Source: Gaeumannomyces sp. JS-464 (lineage: Eukaryota > Ascomycota > Sordariomycetes > Magnaporthales > Magnaporthaceae). From it: DNA of 64,000 bases. The notes under the pieces are model-generated. The model had not been told where the DNA came from. It searched no databases and saw only the letters and a list, made by a program, of their open reading frames with translations. The stretch lies in assembly GCA_002197995.1 (NCBI GenBank), contig NGZR01000001.1, positions 14,031,501 to 14,095,500 on the forward strand, given 5' to 3'. Positions 23,593 to 34,387 of this stretch are shown piece by piece (positions within the stretch are counted from its first letter, which is position 1; each line of letters begins with the position of its first letter). Made by a program: the position numbers and the translations under genes.

Positions 23593-26500
23593 ATGATGGA
23601 TTACCATGGCAATATAGTGGCGTTCGAAGGGTCGCCCGAGATCGTATCAACCCAGCTGCGCCTCCTTCCAATCTCGACGCAGATACTGGTCCTCCCGAGC
23701 GTCCAGAGCTACATGCCCGAGAACACAACCGGTACACCTTTCGATGCCCGCTCGTTTGTCCTTGCCGTTCACGAGGCCTCAGTGGCGAGGCGGAAGTTAG
23801 CAACAGACTTCCTCAAAGACTCGAGCCCAACGAGGAAGAAGCTCGTTTTCCTCAATGGTGGCGCTGCCAACGCCCACGCCTTTGTCGTCACCACCATTCT
23901 CCAGCGAGAGCGTCTAGATGGCCATGCCGAAGCCGAGGCCATATTTGCGGAGCTCATAAAGCATGGCGTGGCGGCGCTTACCTGCCACCGGACCAAGCCC
24001 ACCGTCTCTAATGGAGGCGCGCATGGTACGGGTGACGCTGCCCGAGAGTCAAAGGTAGGTGGCGTCCCACTTCCTTCGCCGGCTATACGAGATCAGTGGG
24101 TGGGAATTTGGGCAACCTGGGCGACTCCTGGAGACAAAGTATATGATTGCAGTCTAATACGAATTCAAGTTGCGGACGCGAAGTAAGAGCCAGCCAGCGC
24201 CCGCTCATAGGTTCACGGCCGACTGTCCCGAGCCCATGCCTGCGTTCCGATTTGGCAAAGTCCGGCAAAGAGAGGGCGACTCGCACCCGCTGCATTCCGA
24301 GAAACCTCCATCCTCTAGGTCACACTCGAATCCGGTTATTGAGCAAGCGGCCGTACTCAACCTAGCCCCTCTCGCCGAGCACAAGCCTCCGAGAAGGGCT
24401 CGATCTTTGGAGCGCCCCGCGACCCCCCGGGTAGTCGAAGCTAGACGGTCTGCCTCGGTTGGCTCCCACAGGAATCGAAAGGGGCTGGCGGGCGAGGATG
24501 GTCGACGCCCATCATGGCTCACAAATGCCGCCCCCGCCGCACCTGGTGCCCTCAGCGCCAGGCCTTCCGTCTTGGATCTGCGAAGCTCGGTTGTTTGCAA
24601 ACCAAGCGAAACAACCATCTCTCGTCGATCTTCCTCGAGGAGAAGAAGAACAAGGTCTAGGCTACAAGGGTCTGGCGTCAGGGCAGATGCCTCTGAGCCC
24701 GTCCCGAGAGTCCCCGCGCTCGACCCCTCCCTTTTTGGACCGTCGGAACCTGTTCTGCCCTTATTTGAAGATTTGATAATTCACTTCACCAATGACACGC
24801 GGCACGTGGTGTTGGAGGCGATGTTGCGGAAGTTCCAGGCCTGTGTTCATGCGAAACTGCCCCCGGTCGTTCTCCCGGCCTGTGACGATGGCGCATCCGA
24901 AGCCACAGAGTTGCCAGAAACACCGACCACGCCAGTGTTTGGGGCGGGCATAGCGGCTACTAAACAGCAACCCCAAACCGCCCCGCAGGGAGACGAGTAC
25001 GATCCGTTCAGGCCGCAGAGCGTACATCTTGGGCCGCCAAATCACAGGTTCAACACAATGCACGTAGGTGCCATCGACCCGCCGACGCCTGCGCAGACGC
25101 CGCCTCCTTCCAGAGCGAATGGCAAGCCCATGTTTCACGAGCTGCCCATCACGGGCATGAAAGCTGCCGTCAATGTGCAGGATGCACTCCGCTCCGTGCT
25201 GAGCACTTACTTCCCTTCCAACGACCGCGGCTACAGCCAGAGCCGTTCCCCTTCTTGCCTGAGAACGAGGAGCTGTGGCGGCCAGTCTTCGGCGCCGCCG
25301 AGGCCAGGGGCGCCACAGCTACACAAGCGGAAACTCAACCTCATAGTCGCCATCGGGGCTCAGAACGATGTCGCTGGGCCCTTCTTGGCGGCGGTGACAA
25401 CGCAGGTTGAGAACATCGGCAACAAGACGGTCAAGGGTTGCTCCACGAGGACGGGCCGTATTGATCTGAGGTACGAGATACAGTTCTTTTTGAGACTCGT
25501 CCTTTTTTTTTCTCAGACACGTACCAAACCTTCTGAGACACTAACAGAGTCGCCTTGTCTTACGTACCAGGTACTTGATCGCCAACGCGATGCAGACGTT
25601 TCTGATAGCGCATCCGAACAGCAATGTTTCGCGAATCCTATTCATATCGCGACGCTCATCATCCCGCAGCTGGAGATGTACCTGCGGCACACACCGACGT
25701 CCGCTTCATCCTCCTCGAGTATCACGCCGAGCATCTGGCCACCGTGATCGCGCTGCAGAGGCTCGCGGGACCTGACGTGGTCAGGTGCGGGTGTTGTAAC
25801 CACCGCGCCCGAGGGCAAGTCACCGACCGAGCCCACCTCGCCCCCTTCGACGCACTACAACCACCCCTCTGTGTCATCGGCCAGCTCCAAGCTGAGCCAC
25901 TCGAGGACGGCGTCGCTTCATGCCATGCAGTCCTCGGCCAGCGTGGCCGAGCGACTCAAGTTCTCGCAAGCAAACTTTTTGCTGGTCGCGGGCGCCACCG
26001 ATGCCGAGATCGCGGCTTTCATCACCACCATCTGGAGGGCTCTCATTGACACGTCGCCCTCTTACATCCCTGAGCAGCTCCCGCCGCCGGCGCAGCAGCC
26101 GCGCATCAACGGCACCTCCGCTGTCGGCGGTGCCCCCAGGTACAACATTGGTTCGTCCCCGCTCGGCCACCAGGGCGCCGCCGCCCCCTCGTCCCTGCCG
26201 GGCTACCCAAGCCAGGGCGCGGGGTTGAACGGTCTCCCGTCACCGACGTCCCCTTATGGCTCCCCCTCGCCCGTGTCGAGCGGCAACGGCAGCAGCGTGT
26301 TCTCGGGCGGGCAAGCGGGGCCACCGCTCTCGTCGGACCTGGCGCCGCCCATGTCCCGCGGCGGCCGCATGAACACCAGCAACCACGTGAGATCCGCCTC
26401 TCCCGCCATGTCGATCCGGTCCCGCGCCTCGGTCGGCTCGACGCGCACCGCCAGGACCATCCAGAACCTCGTGGCGGCCAAGAGCAGACTCCGGGGCGCC

Positions 26501-26704
26501 GCCGCCGCCGTGGTGGCCCACGCGATGCCGTCGAGGCCCGGGACGTCGGCGACGGCCGAGTCGTCCCTGTTCGACTACGACCCGTCGGCCGACAGCGACT
26601 ACGACCCGGAGGAGAGGCGGCTCATGCCGCTCTTCAGGAACAGGGGGAGGGCCACGCGCAAGGGCAACAGCCACAAGGCGCTCAAGTGGCTTGGGCTTGC
26701 ATAG
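23593..26704 (+). CDS. Large conserved fungal protein of unknown function (three frameshifts)
   Basis: Starts MMDYHGNIVAFEGSPEIVS. Exon 1 (23593-24054) ends at a GTAGGT donor. Exon 2 begins near 24180-24212 and ends at 25470. Exon 3 follows the 25471-25570 intron. The N-terminus looks globular; the middle is Ser/Arg/Pro-rich and disordered (MPAFRFGKVRQREG; SRRSSSRRRR). A conserved C-terminal block contains YLIANAMQTFL, IATLIIPQLEMYL, RFILLEYHAEHLATVIALQR and AERLKFSQANFLLVAGATD. These conserved pieces lie in three different frames: one-base changes are needed near 25622-25628, 25682-25684 and 25784-25786, with no splice sites to explain them. From memory, relatives are labelled 'gastric mucin-like protein' in Sordariomycetes; that name carries no functional meaning. 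The end RKGNSHKALKWLGLA is typical of an intact C-terminus. Confidence 0.8.
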
Positions 26705-28767
26705 CGCGGGCCGTTGGGCAGACGGCGTGCCCGTGTCGAGTGTTTCGTCTTTTTCTCGGAATTCTGATATCTTTTTTTTCTTTTTTTCTCATCCAGGTTT
26801 CTCTTTCACTCCCGTCACAAATGTCGCCGTCTCTAGATTTCCCTAGTGTCACACCAGCTGCTTGTCTCTGGTCGATAATTTCTTTGGATATATTCCCAGG
26901 TACTATTTCCTTAGTTTCTGGTCTCATCAGCTAGCTGTTTTCCAGGGATTATCCCATCGCCGTTTGCCTAGTTTTGTAACGGTTCCTATTCGTTTCTGCT
27001 GCTGATAATTCATAAAACGTGTTGCCGGTCATAAAGAGGATAAAATAAAAAAAATCTAGGTAGTTACCTAGGCAGAAAAAAAATCGTTCTCTTCTAACCC
27101 AATAGTCTTGTTAGCTGATCGCGTCAAGCATTCTGCCTTGTGCCGCTAATGGGCGCAGGTTGTTTTTGTCACGTCGTGGTAGCCCAGATACGTTTTTTTT
27201 TTTTTGTTTTTTTTTTGCTGCCCGCCCACTCCTTTCCTATTCCAAGGCAGCAACCACCTCTCTCCCTTCCTTATATGCACAAACAGTAGGGAGGGCTTTT
27301 AACAGCTCCCAGCAGCAAACCGAGTGGCTGAACGGGTGAAAACCGTAGTTATGAAACTAAATGCCACAACCACAACCTTCTTCCATGGGTGAGGGCCAGG
27401 AAACCCCAAGCCCGTTGGTTCGAATCCGTCTGTTGAAAGCGATTTAGAGCAGAGTAAACCCCCCCTCCCAGGTGGGTTTTCGTAACGAAGTTGTCCCAAA
27501 AGAAGGGCGGCCGAGTGAGCTTCTGCATGTTTGCCCACGTCTATTGTCTCTTTTATCTCCCCCGTCGCTTGCCATGATATGTACATATATATATATATAT
27601 ACCTATATTTACAAATCTCCCACCGCCTAGCCGAGATCGAGGATAGCGATTATTCGCGCGTTCCCATGCCATAGCCGCTACACACCCTCGCTTTCTAAGT
27701 GCAATAAAATCAGTACTAGCACATGGCCTAGGATGGAATGGCATAATATCGTAGCAGTTGGGTGGAAAGGTGTTCGTAGATATGGGGATTCTTAATACTA
27801 GCGTCACGGGCGCGGGCTTCCCTAAAGGAAAGAGAGGAAAAAAAAAAAAAAAAAATACCCGAAAGGTCCACCGAGATGCTCATCATTCTATACCCAGCGA
27901 GGTAGTTTTGTTTGTGAAATAATATCCTCTTTAACCAGCGGCGAAATAAGGTGACGATTTAAATCATCAAGGAGCAGAACACGCAAGACGGTGCATGGTA
28001 GATGCTCATGAGAAATAACCTGCCCGGGCGAGTGGGTGATGGAAAGAGAAAATATTCTACACCCAAATCACGCAAAGACTGCTTGTAGGTAGGTGCCCGT
28101 GTTTTCCAAAGTCCCAAAGATTATGTGATTGTGTGATTCGCCGAGTGATAGAATGAACATGAAGTGATAAGGCGCCTCCACCCTGCTCGCGAGCGCTCGT
28201 CTCTCCGTTTGTAGTCTCCATTAAAAACAGTCTGAAAATGTCTCTCGGCGCAATACACAATGCAAGGCACCTGTCCTCCTCTTACTCCTGCGCCCCCTTG
28301 GTAGAGCTAGTGAAGATAGCGAGGGCCAAAGAGTGCGCTGGTTGAATATTGCGAAAAGAGAGGGAGATGCAGAGTGAGCGAGCCATGGAGAAAGGGCCGG
28401 GGGAACAGACGAGAGAGATCCAAAGTACGAGCAAAACCTTCATCTATGCGTGAACGTGAAAATGGTGAGAACAAAAACAACACGAGAGCGAAGACAGTCA
28501 AAAAAGAAACCCGTTGACCCCTACCCAGTCTCCCCGTTGCCAGTCGTTTCGCTTGCCCGTAGCCAAGTCATCATCACAGGCCATCAAGTCCCCCATCACA
28601 CCGTCCGTAATATTCCTCAGGTTCCAGCGAACAGTCCAAATGGCCAAATGGTGGAGTGGACATAACACGACGGCAGGTATCTCGGGGTGCCAGGCTCTGC
28701 TGGATGCGGGTTAAGCACCCAGAGGCTGTTGTGTGAAAAGCAGACGAGATTTGATGCAGCCCCTCGT
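26705..28767. other. Intergenic between convergent genes
   Basis: About 2 kb with T-rich tracts (for example 27195-27217), an A-run at 27838-27855 and a short TA microsatellite at 27585-27600. Probable 3' UTRs of the neighbours. No gene is recognised apart from the tRNA-like motif pair listed separately. Confidence 0.5.
27313..27437 (+). other. tRNA-like sequence with A-box and B-box, probable relic
   Basis: TGGCTGAACGG (27325-27335) fits the pol III A-box, GGTTCGAATCC (27417-27427) the B-box, and a TTTT lies at about 27476. The start GCAGCAAACC and GAGTGG resemble a tRNA-Ser D-arm region. The acceptor arms do not pair, the T-stem has a mismatch, and I cannot fold a proper anticodon arm. I therefore treat it as a degenerate tRNA or a tRNA-derived SINE fragment rather than a functional tRNA. 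Confidence 0.3.
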
Positions 28768-29883
28768 TTAGCAGCAGCCGTTGCTCTGCGTCGCTGAGAC
28801 GCCGTGGCCGGGGCCGACCTGGACGGCTGGCTTCGAGTTGTTGGTCGTTGTCGTGCCCATCCTCTCCTTGATCTGCCGAGCCATGGTCAAGAATGCCTGC
28901 TCGACGTTGCTCGCGTTCTTGGCCGAGGTCTCCAGGAACGGGATGCCAAGGCTGTCGGCGAACTCCTATAGGGGTGTCAGCAGGTTGCTTACTTGGTTGC
29001 TGCCAACTTGCAACACCATGGGAAAATAAGCGTACCTTGGCCACGGTGTACTCGACCACCTTCTTGTCCGCCATATCACTCTTGTTGCCAACGAGGAGCT
29101 TGTTAACGCCCTCGGTGGCATACCTGTCAATCTCCTGAAGCCACTGCTTCACGTTGTTGAACGAGTCCATGTCTGTGACATCGTAGACGACACAGATACC
29201 GTGGGCGCCACGGTAGTACGACGACGTGATTGTGCGGAAGCGCTCCTGGCCTGCCGTATCCCACTATAATTGTGACAAAGGAGCTGTCAGTCCTGGCTTT
29301 CTCCTGGGAGATAGTTGCCAACAACGCAGCATAATAAGGAGCGGAGGGGAGGCAGCTATCTCACGATCTGCAGCTTGACGGTCTTGCCATCCAGCTCGAT
29401 AGTCCGGATTTTCTGCGTCACCAGGTTAGAATCACATCACGGAATCGGACGAGGCTAGGGGGCCGTGGCAAGCATACAAAGTCGACGCCGATGGTGGAGA
29501 TGTACGATTCGGTGTACGTGTCGTCGGCGAACCGGAGCAGCAGGCAGGACTTGCCGACACCGGAGTCCTCCGATCAGGAGGAGCTTGAACAGGTAGTCGT
29601 ACCTGGGTGCGCGCACAGGGAGAGGGAATGTTAGCGGGAGAAATCTTGGCGTGGGCGGGCCGAGGGAGCCGGCGACAGCGACGGCGGCGGCGGGGATGCA
29701 CGGCCAGGCGCGAGACGGGGCCGACACGACGGCATCGGGGAGGGCTTGGGCACTCTGCGCAGGAGCGGTCAGCAAGGCGGCGAGGGACGAACACAGGCGG
29801 CGGCGGCGGCAGCAGCAGCATGTGGGGACCTTCCAAGGAAGGCGGCCGGGCAGGGAGGCGGAAACGTACTACTCGGGGTTCAT
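28768..29883 (-). CDS. ypt1: YPT1/Rab1 small GTPase (one-base insertion in the P-loop exon)
   Basis: Rab GTPase controlling ER-Golgi and early secretory/autophagy traffic. Exon 1 is only 11 nt (29873-29883, MNPE). Exon 2 is 29478-29602; the following exons carry [27 protein letters not shown] (switch II), the NKSD base motif ([11 protein letters not shown]), and ETSAKNAS. The C-terminus ends SNGCC, the double-Cys geranylgeranylation signal. Exons 1 and 2 total 136 nt, where 45 codons (135 nt) are needed: one extra G at about 29566-29573 interrupts GDSGVGKS. With that base removed the frame reads the canonical Rab1 sequence throughout. Because Ypt1 is essential in fungi, I regard the extra base as a sequence error. 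The many small introns are typical of filamentous fungal ypt1. Confidence 0.93.
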
Positions 29884-31530
29884 GATTGCGGTATTGCTGT
29901 GGGTGACGATAGAGCAAGGCAGCAAGCGTCGGGGTCGGAGAGAGCGACGATGGGGAAGAAGAGGGAGAGTGTTGGACGGGCGTTTGATGGGGAGGCTATC
30001 AAGTGATGATGCGGGAGCAGAATCAGAGACAGGGCGAAGGTCGATTAATGGAGTCGGCCGTCAAGGTGGTACTCGTTTCTGGTAGGGGGCAGGCTGCAGC
30101 AGGAATGTCGGGGTGCCAGTGTCTGGGTGCCAGTCACGGGCAGTCGGTCGGAGAACAAACAGAGATGCAGTTTGGCTGGCTCCGACCAGTCAGGGCAGCG
30201 TAACCGCCCATCGACCTCTGCGAACGGGGCAGGCCATGTGATTTGTCAGGTGACTACAGCTTGGCTGGTGGGAGCGGCTGGCGAGTCACTGGGCTGTGGA
30301 GGGTCAGGGGACCAGTGGGGAGGTGGCCGGTGCGCCGAGTGGAGACACCCTGTCCGCTGATAAGGAGGCGATGACGAAATGAGCCAGCCTGCCGTGGCTT
30401 TCACTCTTTATGAAGCTTGGCTGCTGGCTCACGAAAAAGAAGGACTGCCTGTGTTTGAAGCATCCAATGGGTGTACTCTACATGGGGAGTAAGGCAAAGG
30501 GACATGGTCTATAGGAAGCAGCAAGCCATCCCTCTTCTTCCCGGTTACACTGGCGCCCAAATGAGAATATGCGCTTCTAATGGCGCTAATTAGAATAGGC
30601 CCCCTTGCCCGAACTTATCCTGTAGGTCACCTTTCCTGTTTTTTGTGTGTTTTCCTATGTTTCCTATTTTTATTTTATTATTTTATTATTATTTTTTTTA
30701 TTCCCTCTCTCGCTGTTCCAACTTTCTCGTCTGTGCAGTTTATACGGAGTGCACCCTTTCGTCTGAGGAACGTGGCTGCCTCTCCCACTCCGAGGCATCC
30801 AAGCATCCCCCAGGAAAGCCGCAGTTGATTTTCGCACCTAATTTCCTAATGACAGCAGCCATGTGACGATCGCCCCGAGGCAAGGGCGTGAGAGTGAGAG
30901 AGTGACCTTGGGCTCGTTGTTTCGACACAGCAAACGTCAGGAGGACCAATCCCTGGAATGCCATGCACAGCCAGCCACTCAATGGCGGGCCTTTGCCCCT
31001 GGACGAACGGATAGCCACCGAGAAAGGAGCACCTGGGCCATGGCGTCTACATACGCCTAGCTCCACGTGTGGTCACAACTTTGTGTCTGACTCTTTGAGG
31101 CGTGCCGACCAGGGACACATGCTGGGAAAGTGTAAGTCCTTAATGACACGAGTATGGAAATCGCGGGAAGATGATGGGCATGAGTCTGAGCCAGTCAATT
31201 CCTGCGCGGTGCTGTGTTGCTCAGCCTGGAGGTTGCGTGAATCCCCACGGAGTAGTCTCGTAGTGGGTCGGAGCCACGGGCTAGCGGCAACTCGAACCTA
31301 ACTGGAAGGGTCCGGGAAATGCTCGTGCATCAATTTCGGATTGACTGAAGCTTGGAGCTTGGGGTGGCTTCCCCTCCGCACCAGCCGAAAATCTTCCCCA
31401 GACCTTGCCCTGCATCGGGCTGCAGTGGCCGACCATAATACCACCCTAATACAGAGCCAGAAAAATGGGATCGCGCACCTGAAACTACAGAGGCTCGAAA
31501 AAACGAGAACGGTGAACCCCAGCCAGCGAC
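29884..31530. promoter_or_regulatory. Divergent intergenic region, YPT1 and mitochondrial-protein gene
   Basis: Shared upstream region of a minus-strand and a plus-strand gene. It includes GC-rich repetitive leader sequence next to YPT1 and an A/T-rich tract at 30655-30710 (TTTTATTATTTTATTATTA type). No coding frame is credible. Confidence 0.45.
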
Positions 31531-32652
31531 ATGTCAGCCCCAAACCGGCTCGTGCGGTGGCCGCGCCCACACGCCGCAAACCTCCCGACCCTGTACCGAA
31601 ACCTTGGCTCCGCCATCGCCGCCGCCTCATCCCCCAAGACCCCAAGCCACGCCGCGGCCACGGCTCCAGCAGCAACGCCGGCACCCCCAGCAGCATCAGC
31701 CGGGCCGCCGAGGCCACTGACCAGAGCTGGGCTCACAACGCTTCAGGCCGCCAACCCCCGCAATCTGCCAGAAGTGTGGTTCAGCTCCACGTTTCCCCTC
31801 GCCGACGTCGCTCCGCCGGATGGCGGGTTCGGAAAGCGGCCAGAGCCGGACGAGCGGAAGCTGAAGCTTGGGAAGAGTGAGATTTGCCCTCTGTTTCTGA
31901 CCCCGGATCTACCATCATGGATGCTTTGGGGCTTCGGATAGGTGGAATCAGTGGCGAGAGACCCCGCGAACCCCGTCGTCGGCGATTTTCTGCTGAAACC
32001 AAACCCGAAAACCCAAACAACAGCCTTGCGCATACTCCAAAAACACCTCCCGACGCTCCTCCAGTCGCCGCCGCCGCAGGAGATCCTGGCGCCCAACATA
32101 TCGCTGCACCTCTTCCCTTCGACGCACCCGCACCTGCCCGCCGTCTCGGGCCGCGTCGCCTACATGGCGGCGCTGTGGACCAGCCCCATCGCCTGGAACC
32201 GCGTGCCCATCGTCGGCAACGTCCGGCTCGAGATCCTGTCGGAGCGCATGGTCAACGACGCCCACGCCGCCAGCCGCTCGGGCCCCCGCAGGCAGGGCGC
32301 CGTCGGCGAGCAGCTCATCGTCCGCTGGCGCACCGAGGGGAGCGCCAGCAGCGATAATGGCAGCCCAAGCGCCGGCGGGGGCAGTAGCAGCCTGAACCCG
32401 TTCTCCTTTCTCAAGCACGAGGGCAAGGAGTTTGTCGGCCTGTTCATCTTCGACTTCGACAAGGAGGGGAGGATCCTGAGTCACACAATCGAGCACGTCG
32501 AGGAGGGCGGCAACTGGGAGCGCGGCGTCGGCGCAAAGGTTGTCGGCCTGACGGACTGGTTGCTGGGTGGCATCAGGAATGGGGGCAGGGGCTCGCAGGA
32601 CGGTCCATGTCCGGCCTTCCACCGCGTGTTCCCGCCCAAGGGTGAGAGGTGA
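31531..32652 (+). CDS. Conserved fungal protein, predicted mitochondrial
   Basis: Two exons, 31531-31876 and 32024-32652, joined through a GTGAGA..ACAACAG intron in phase 1 so that LKLGK continues into TLRILQKHLPTLLQSP; total 324 aa. The N-terminus (MSAPNRLVRWPRPHAANLPT) is basic and free of acids, typical of a matrix-targeting presequence, followed by an Ala/Pro-rich linker. The folded part contains ISLHLFPSTHPHLPAVSGRV, MAALWTSPIAWNRVPIVGNV, EFVGLFIFDFDKEGRI and GLTDWLLGG. The pattern suggests an NTF2/SnoaL-like fold and vaguely recalls the yeast mitochondrial protein Ybl095w (Mrx3), but that is memory, not alignment. No disruption is seen. Confidence 0.75.
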
Positions 32653-33099
32653 TGCTGCATGATACCCCTGCGAACTGCATATTTGTTTCGCCTTTCTTGC
32701 CCTCCCCTTCCTCCAAGACTTCTTGAGGCGAGGGCTACACGATCACTGCTAATGGTAAATCAGGGAGAAGAGTGTGTTACCCCCTGAAAACTCATCATAC
32801 TGACCCTAATCGCCTACGGGGCGTCATGCCCACCCCTTACTGCTTGTACGACGAGGCTTCGCAGCCAAAACGACTGTATGCCTAACAACGACGACGGGAA
32901 GTCGAGGCTGTTCTGTGGAATGCCTTATTCTTTAGGGATTGTACATTAAGTTGGGCCCCATGCTACCGGCGCGGGCACACCCCTCTCCCTCTATCTGGAT
33001 TTGCGACAAACGGGTCCAATATTCCCTGTACAACACAGAAATTATTGTATCACTAAACAAAATGGCGTTGCTATAGATAACAAGGAAGGGGGGCAAATA
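32653..33099. other. Short convergent intergenic region
   Basis: Roughly 450 bp between two stop codons on opposite strands; expected to hold both 3' UTRs. Nothing else seen. Confidence 0.5.
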
Positions 33100-34387
33100 T
33101 CAAAGGTGCGCCCGGATGAAGTCCTGTAACTCCTCCTCCCGGACCATGAGTATCTTCTTGTCTAGCAGCGTCGACGAGACGACCGACGTGCCGCCGAGCC
33201 AGCCACGCCAGATTTTCTGCACGACATTATCCTCTCCCGGAAGAGGCGCCAGGAGCGGCGGCGACCACGACGAACCGCCGCCACCCCGCTGCTCCTTGCC
33301 CTCCTCGACGTCCCGGGCCGTGCAAGCGACCAGAAGGCGCTCGGCGGCCGAGAAGCGATCGACGACGTGGAACAGGCTTGAGAAGACACGCTCGTCGCCC
33401 CCCGCCACACCGCCGCCGCCACCACCACCACCACCGACAACAGCATCCCGTTTCCGTCGGCGGCAGGAGGCAGCGGCGGCGGCGTCGGCGGGGGCGCGCG
33501 GCAGCAGCTCCTCGAGGGCGACGGCGACGTGGCGGACGCGGGCGGCGTCGCGGCGGTCGAGGTAGTAGGCCAGAGGCGAGCCGACGAAGCCGAACTCGTC
33601 CTCGCGGTCCAGGTCGCCCATGAGGTACAGGGCGTCGAGGGCAAAGTTGAAGTAGACCCTGGCGGGCGCGCGGGCGCGCCTCTCGCCGTCGTAGTCGCCG
33701 GGGGCCGGCACGGTCGGCAGCGGGGCGCGCCACGCGAAGGCCGGCTCGTAGTGCCGCAGGGCCAGGGCGCGCGACTCGCGGCAGATGTGGAGCAGGACCG
33801 GGACGGCGGAGGAAGGAGGGGCTGTTATTGTCGTTGTTGTTGTCGTTGCTGGGAGGGGAGGAGGCGGCGGCGGCGGCGGTGCTGCTGCTGGCGGGCGCGC
33901 AGCTGGGCGAGCTTGGCGAGGCGGCGCGGGTGCGAGGCGGGCGAGGCCGGGCAGCAGGCGACCATGACGATGCGCGGCTGGATCAGCTCCTCCCAGACCC
34001 GGAGGCGCAGCTCGGGCGGGAGGTCGAGGAAGCGGGGGAAGCCATCTGTAACTGCCGGAGAAGCAGCGTCTCCAGTCAGGGGTGGTGCCGGCGGAGCCGG
34101 CTGCAGTGCCGTGGTGGGGCCGTGATGGGCAGGACGAGAGCTGTCGGGGCTGCGACTAGGACCAGGGTCGGCGGCGGCGGCGGCTACGGCGGCCGAGGCG
34201 CTGGTGGCTGTGGCCGTGGAGGTGGCCGTGTGCGGCGGTTCGTGGTGCTGACGTCCTGGCTGTTGGTAACGGCCAGGGCGCCGCCGGTATCGGAGGCGTG
34301 CTCAAAACCGTCGCTGAAGACGCGGAATTCTAACGTGTAAACAACGGGCTCGAGATCGCCCTGTGGTCGCCGTCTTACGGTGTCCAT
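33100..34387 (-). CDS. 2EXR-like F-box-type fungal protein (probable frameshift)
   Basis: The core FPRFLDLPPELRLRVWEELI is the hallmark opening of the 2EXR family, large in filamentous ascomycetes and of unknown function. It is followed by IVMVACCPASPAS and, further on, HICRESRALALRHYEPAFAW, VYFNFALDALYLMGD and EDEFGFVGSPLAYYL, the usual second half. A good model starts at 34385-34387 with a 9-nt exon (MDT) ending at a GTAAGA donor, with an acceptor ACTGCAG at 34101 that restores the frame. The first half and second half are in different frames; the change falls in a repetitive Gln/Arg-Pro-Thr stretch at about 33835-33875 that has no GT donor, so a one- or two-base error is likely. Poly-Ala/Gly insertions near 33430-33500 are unusual for the family. 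Confidence 0.65.

Noticed and set aside
25620..25790. Programmed ribosomal frameshifting
   Set aside because: Three consecutive shifts, no conserved slippery sequence, and similar one-base shifts in unrelated genes point to sequence error.
27313..27437. Functional tRNA-Ser gene
   Set aside because: A-box and B-box match, but acceptor arms do not pair, the T-stem has a mismatch and no anticodon arm can be folded; kept only as a tRNA-like relic.
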